The notes beneath the pieces were generated by a model. It did not search any database and was not told the origin of the DNA. It saw only the letters and a program-made list of their open reading frames with translations. Made by a program: the position numbers and the translations under genes. Positions 62,808 through 64,000 of a DNA stretch of 64,000 nucleotides are shown here, one piece after another. Origin of the DNA: Candidatus Peribacteria bacterium (lineage in GTDB: Bacteria; Patescibacteriota; Gracilibacteria; UBA1369; UBA12463); NCBI GenBank assembly GCA_943354965.1, contig CALRDN010000007.1, forward strand, positions 1 to 64,000. The letters run 5' to 3'. The first letter of the stretch is position 1, and the number at the start of each line of letters is the position of its first letter.

Positions 62808-64000
62808 ATGAAAACACCAGACCCACAAAGTCCAAAACCGGACAAAAAAGATCTCATCTTTGCGCCACGTCGTGTCCTCGATGATGCAACCCTTCGCATA
62901 GACCCAAATGCTGAAAAATCTGAGCCTAAACTCGGGAGTAGAGATATTCATGAAAAAGCTTTTGCCGTTCTCGGATTTCTCGAAGAATCCGTACGGGCGA
63001 AACAGGGTACGAACAAAAGCGAACGAGTTCAAGATCTGGCCGTGAGTAAGATCGACACGATCGATGCGTATCTCGCCCAACTCAATAATCCAATCGCCGA
63101 CGAGCAGGAAACACTCACTCCAGCCGATGGACAGTCCTACGAACAGCTCCTCGAATCAGAAATCCGTGAACTTCTTTCTCATGCACAAGTACGCACATTG
63201 CTTGAATCAGAAATTCGCAATGAGCTCGCTCGTTATGAAAAAGTAGAAGATAAGCTCATCCGTCTCCGCTCCCTCCGATACGCCATAAAAATGGCAACCC
63301 TCGACATGCATGCCACCTACCTCCGAAGTAAACGAGAAAATAAAGGTACGCTCATCGAATCTGCCGGGAAAAAGATTCAGGCCTTGAGTGGCATCGTTCA
63401 ACAAGCTGAGGCGGCTCGGGCTACGATTGACCAAAAGGCTTCGAGTATAGAAAAAGGCTTCATAGTCACCCAAGAGCTCCTCCGATACAAACGCCAGATC
63501 CAGGAAAAAGGATTTGCGCTCACGCCAAGTCGTGAAAAACTTCTCCGGAGTATCGTCGAACAGACGATGGCCGGCCGAAAAGTCTTCCTCGTTGGTTCAA
63601 CCGGAACCGGTAAAACAGAGCTCGCCTTCTACGCGGTGAATGAAGTCACCGGAAGTTATGAAATTATTCCATGGCATGAGGGAACGGTCCCAAAAGATAT
63701 TTTTGGACAGATGCACATCGCACAAGGCGAAGATGGTAAAGTGGAAAGTCAGTTCAAGCCGGGTCCACTCACTCGAGGTATGATCAAGGGAAGGGGCGTG
63801 ATTCATGAAGAAATTACCGCAGGTTCCACGCGAACCATGATGGGTATGAAGCCGTATATGAATTTGAAACCCGGGCAAGAGTTCAAAATTCCGGAAATGA
63901 ACGGAACGGTGCTCCGAGTCGATGAAAAATTTCTCGAAATCTTCACGGGAAATCCAAAAAGCGAGCAGACCAAAGATCGTGAAGATCTTGATCCCGCTAT
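62808..64000 (+). CDS. MoxR-like AAA+ ATPase, truncated at window edge
   Basis: MKTPDPQSPKPDKKDLIFAPRR..; Walker A VFLVGSTGTGKTELAF; VIHEEITAGSTRTMMGMKPYMN; LEIFTGNPKSEQTKDREDLDPA.. open to the end of the window. Confidence 0.8.
   Translation, partial: MKTPDPQSPKPDKKDLIFAPRRVLDDATLRIDPNAEKSEPKLGSRDIHEKAFAVLGFLEESVRAKQGTNKSERVQDLAVSKIDTIDAYLAQLNNPIADEQETLTPADGQSYEQLLESEIRELLSHAQVRTLLESEIRNELARYEKVEDKLIRLRSLRYAIKMATLDMHATYLRSKRENKGTLIESAGKKIQALSGIVQQAEAARATIDQKASSIEKGFIVTQELLRYKRQIQEKGFALTPSREKLLRSIVEQTMAGRKVFLVGSTGTGKTELAFYAVNEVTGSYEIIPWHEGTVPKDIFGQMHIAQGEDGKVESQFKPGPLTRGMIKGRGVIHEEITAGSTRTMMGMKPYMNLKPGQEFKIPEMNGTVLRVDEKFLEIFTGNPKSEQTKDREDLDPA

Noticed and set aside
1-64000. CRISPR arrays, rRNA genes, transposases, tmRNA/RNase P/SRP RNA
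   Set aside because: Looked for; no regularly spaced repeats, transposase motifs or recognisable RNA signatures seen apart from three tRNAs and the T-box.
1-64000. Alternative genetic code (UGA=Gly) as in Gracilibacteria/Absconditabacteria
   Set aside because: UGA functions as a terminator (for example 9534-9536 after the VirD4-like CDS), and core proteins are full length under code 11.

Overview
This 64 kb window looks like a compact chromosome segment from a Patescibacteria/CPR-like bacterium. It uses the standard code (TGA, TAA and TAG all act as stops). The lineage call is inference from gene content. Housekeeping genes include dnaB, yraN, a comM/yifB-like gene, murA, argS, engB, maf, uppP, eno, ctp, uvrD/pcrA, nrdR and dgt. 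There are three tRNAs: Ser-UGA, Ser-GCU and Cys-GCA. The most notable items are: (1) a DGR-type reverse transcriptase at the left edge, with a G9 tract that puts its upstream ATG out of frame, convergent with an HTH-GHKL ATPase plus STAS-like pair that has a 10-bp operator array; (2) a 5-copy, 11-bp-period GTACAA array in front of an RHH-like regulator; (3) an arginyl-tRNA synthetase fused to an N-terminal B3/B4 (PheT-editing-like) domain through an EEKxLPxP repeat linker; (4) a probable leader-peptide attenuator before a SAM-hydroxide-adenosyltransferase-like gene; (5) an arginine operon (argG, transcarbamylase, orphan P-loop protein, argC, argD, argB, AstE-like deacylase, argH) behind a T-box leader with an apparent Arg CGC specifier, with no recognisable glutamate N-acetylation enzyme and an acylornithine-type transcarbamylase that has Ser at the acyl-specificity position; (6) a minor-pseudopilin operon with a possible PilY1-analogue; (7) a compositionally distinct pair encoding a lipoprotein and an M23/MopE-like Cys-rich protein; (8) a transglutaminase-VWA fusion followed by a MoxR-like AAA+ ATPase at the right edge; (9) a four-copy dispersed element that sits upstream of genes. 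All family names come from reading the sequence; no searches were run.
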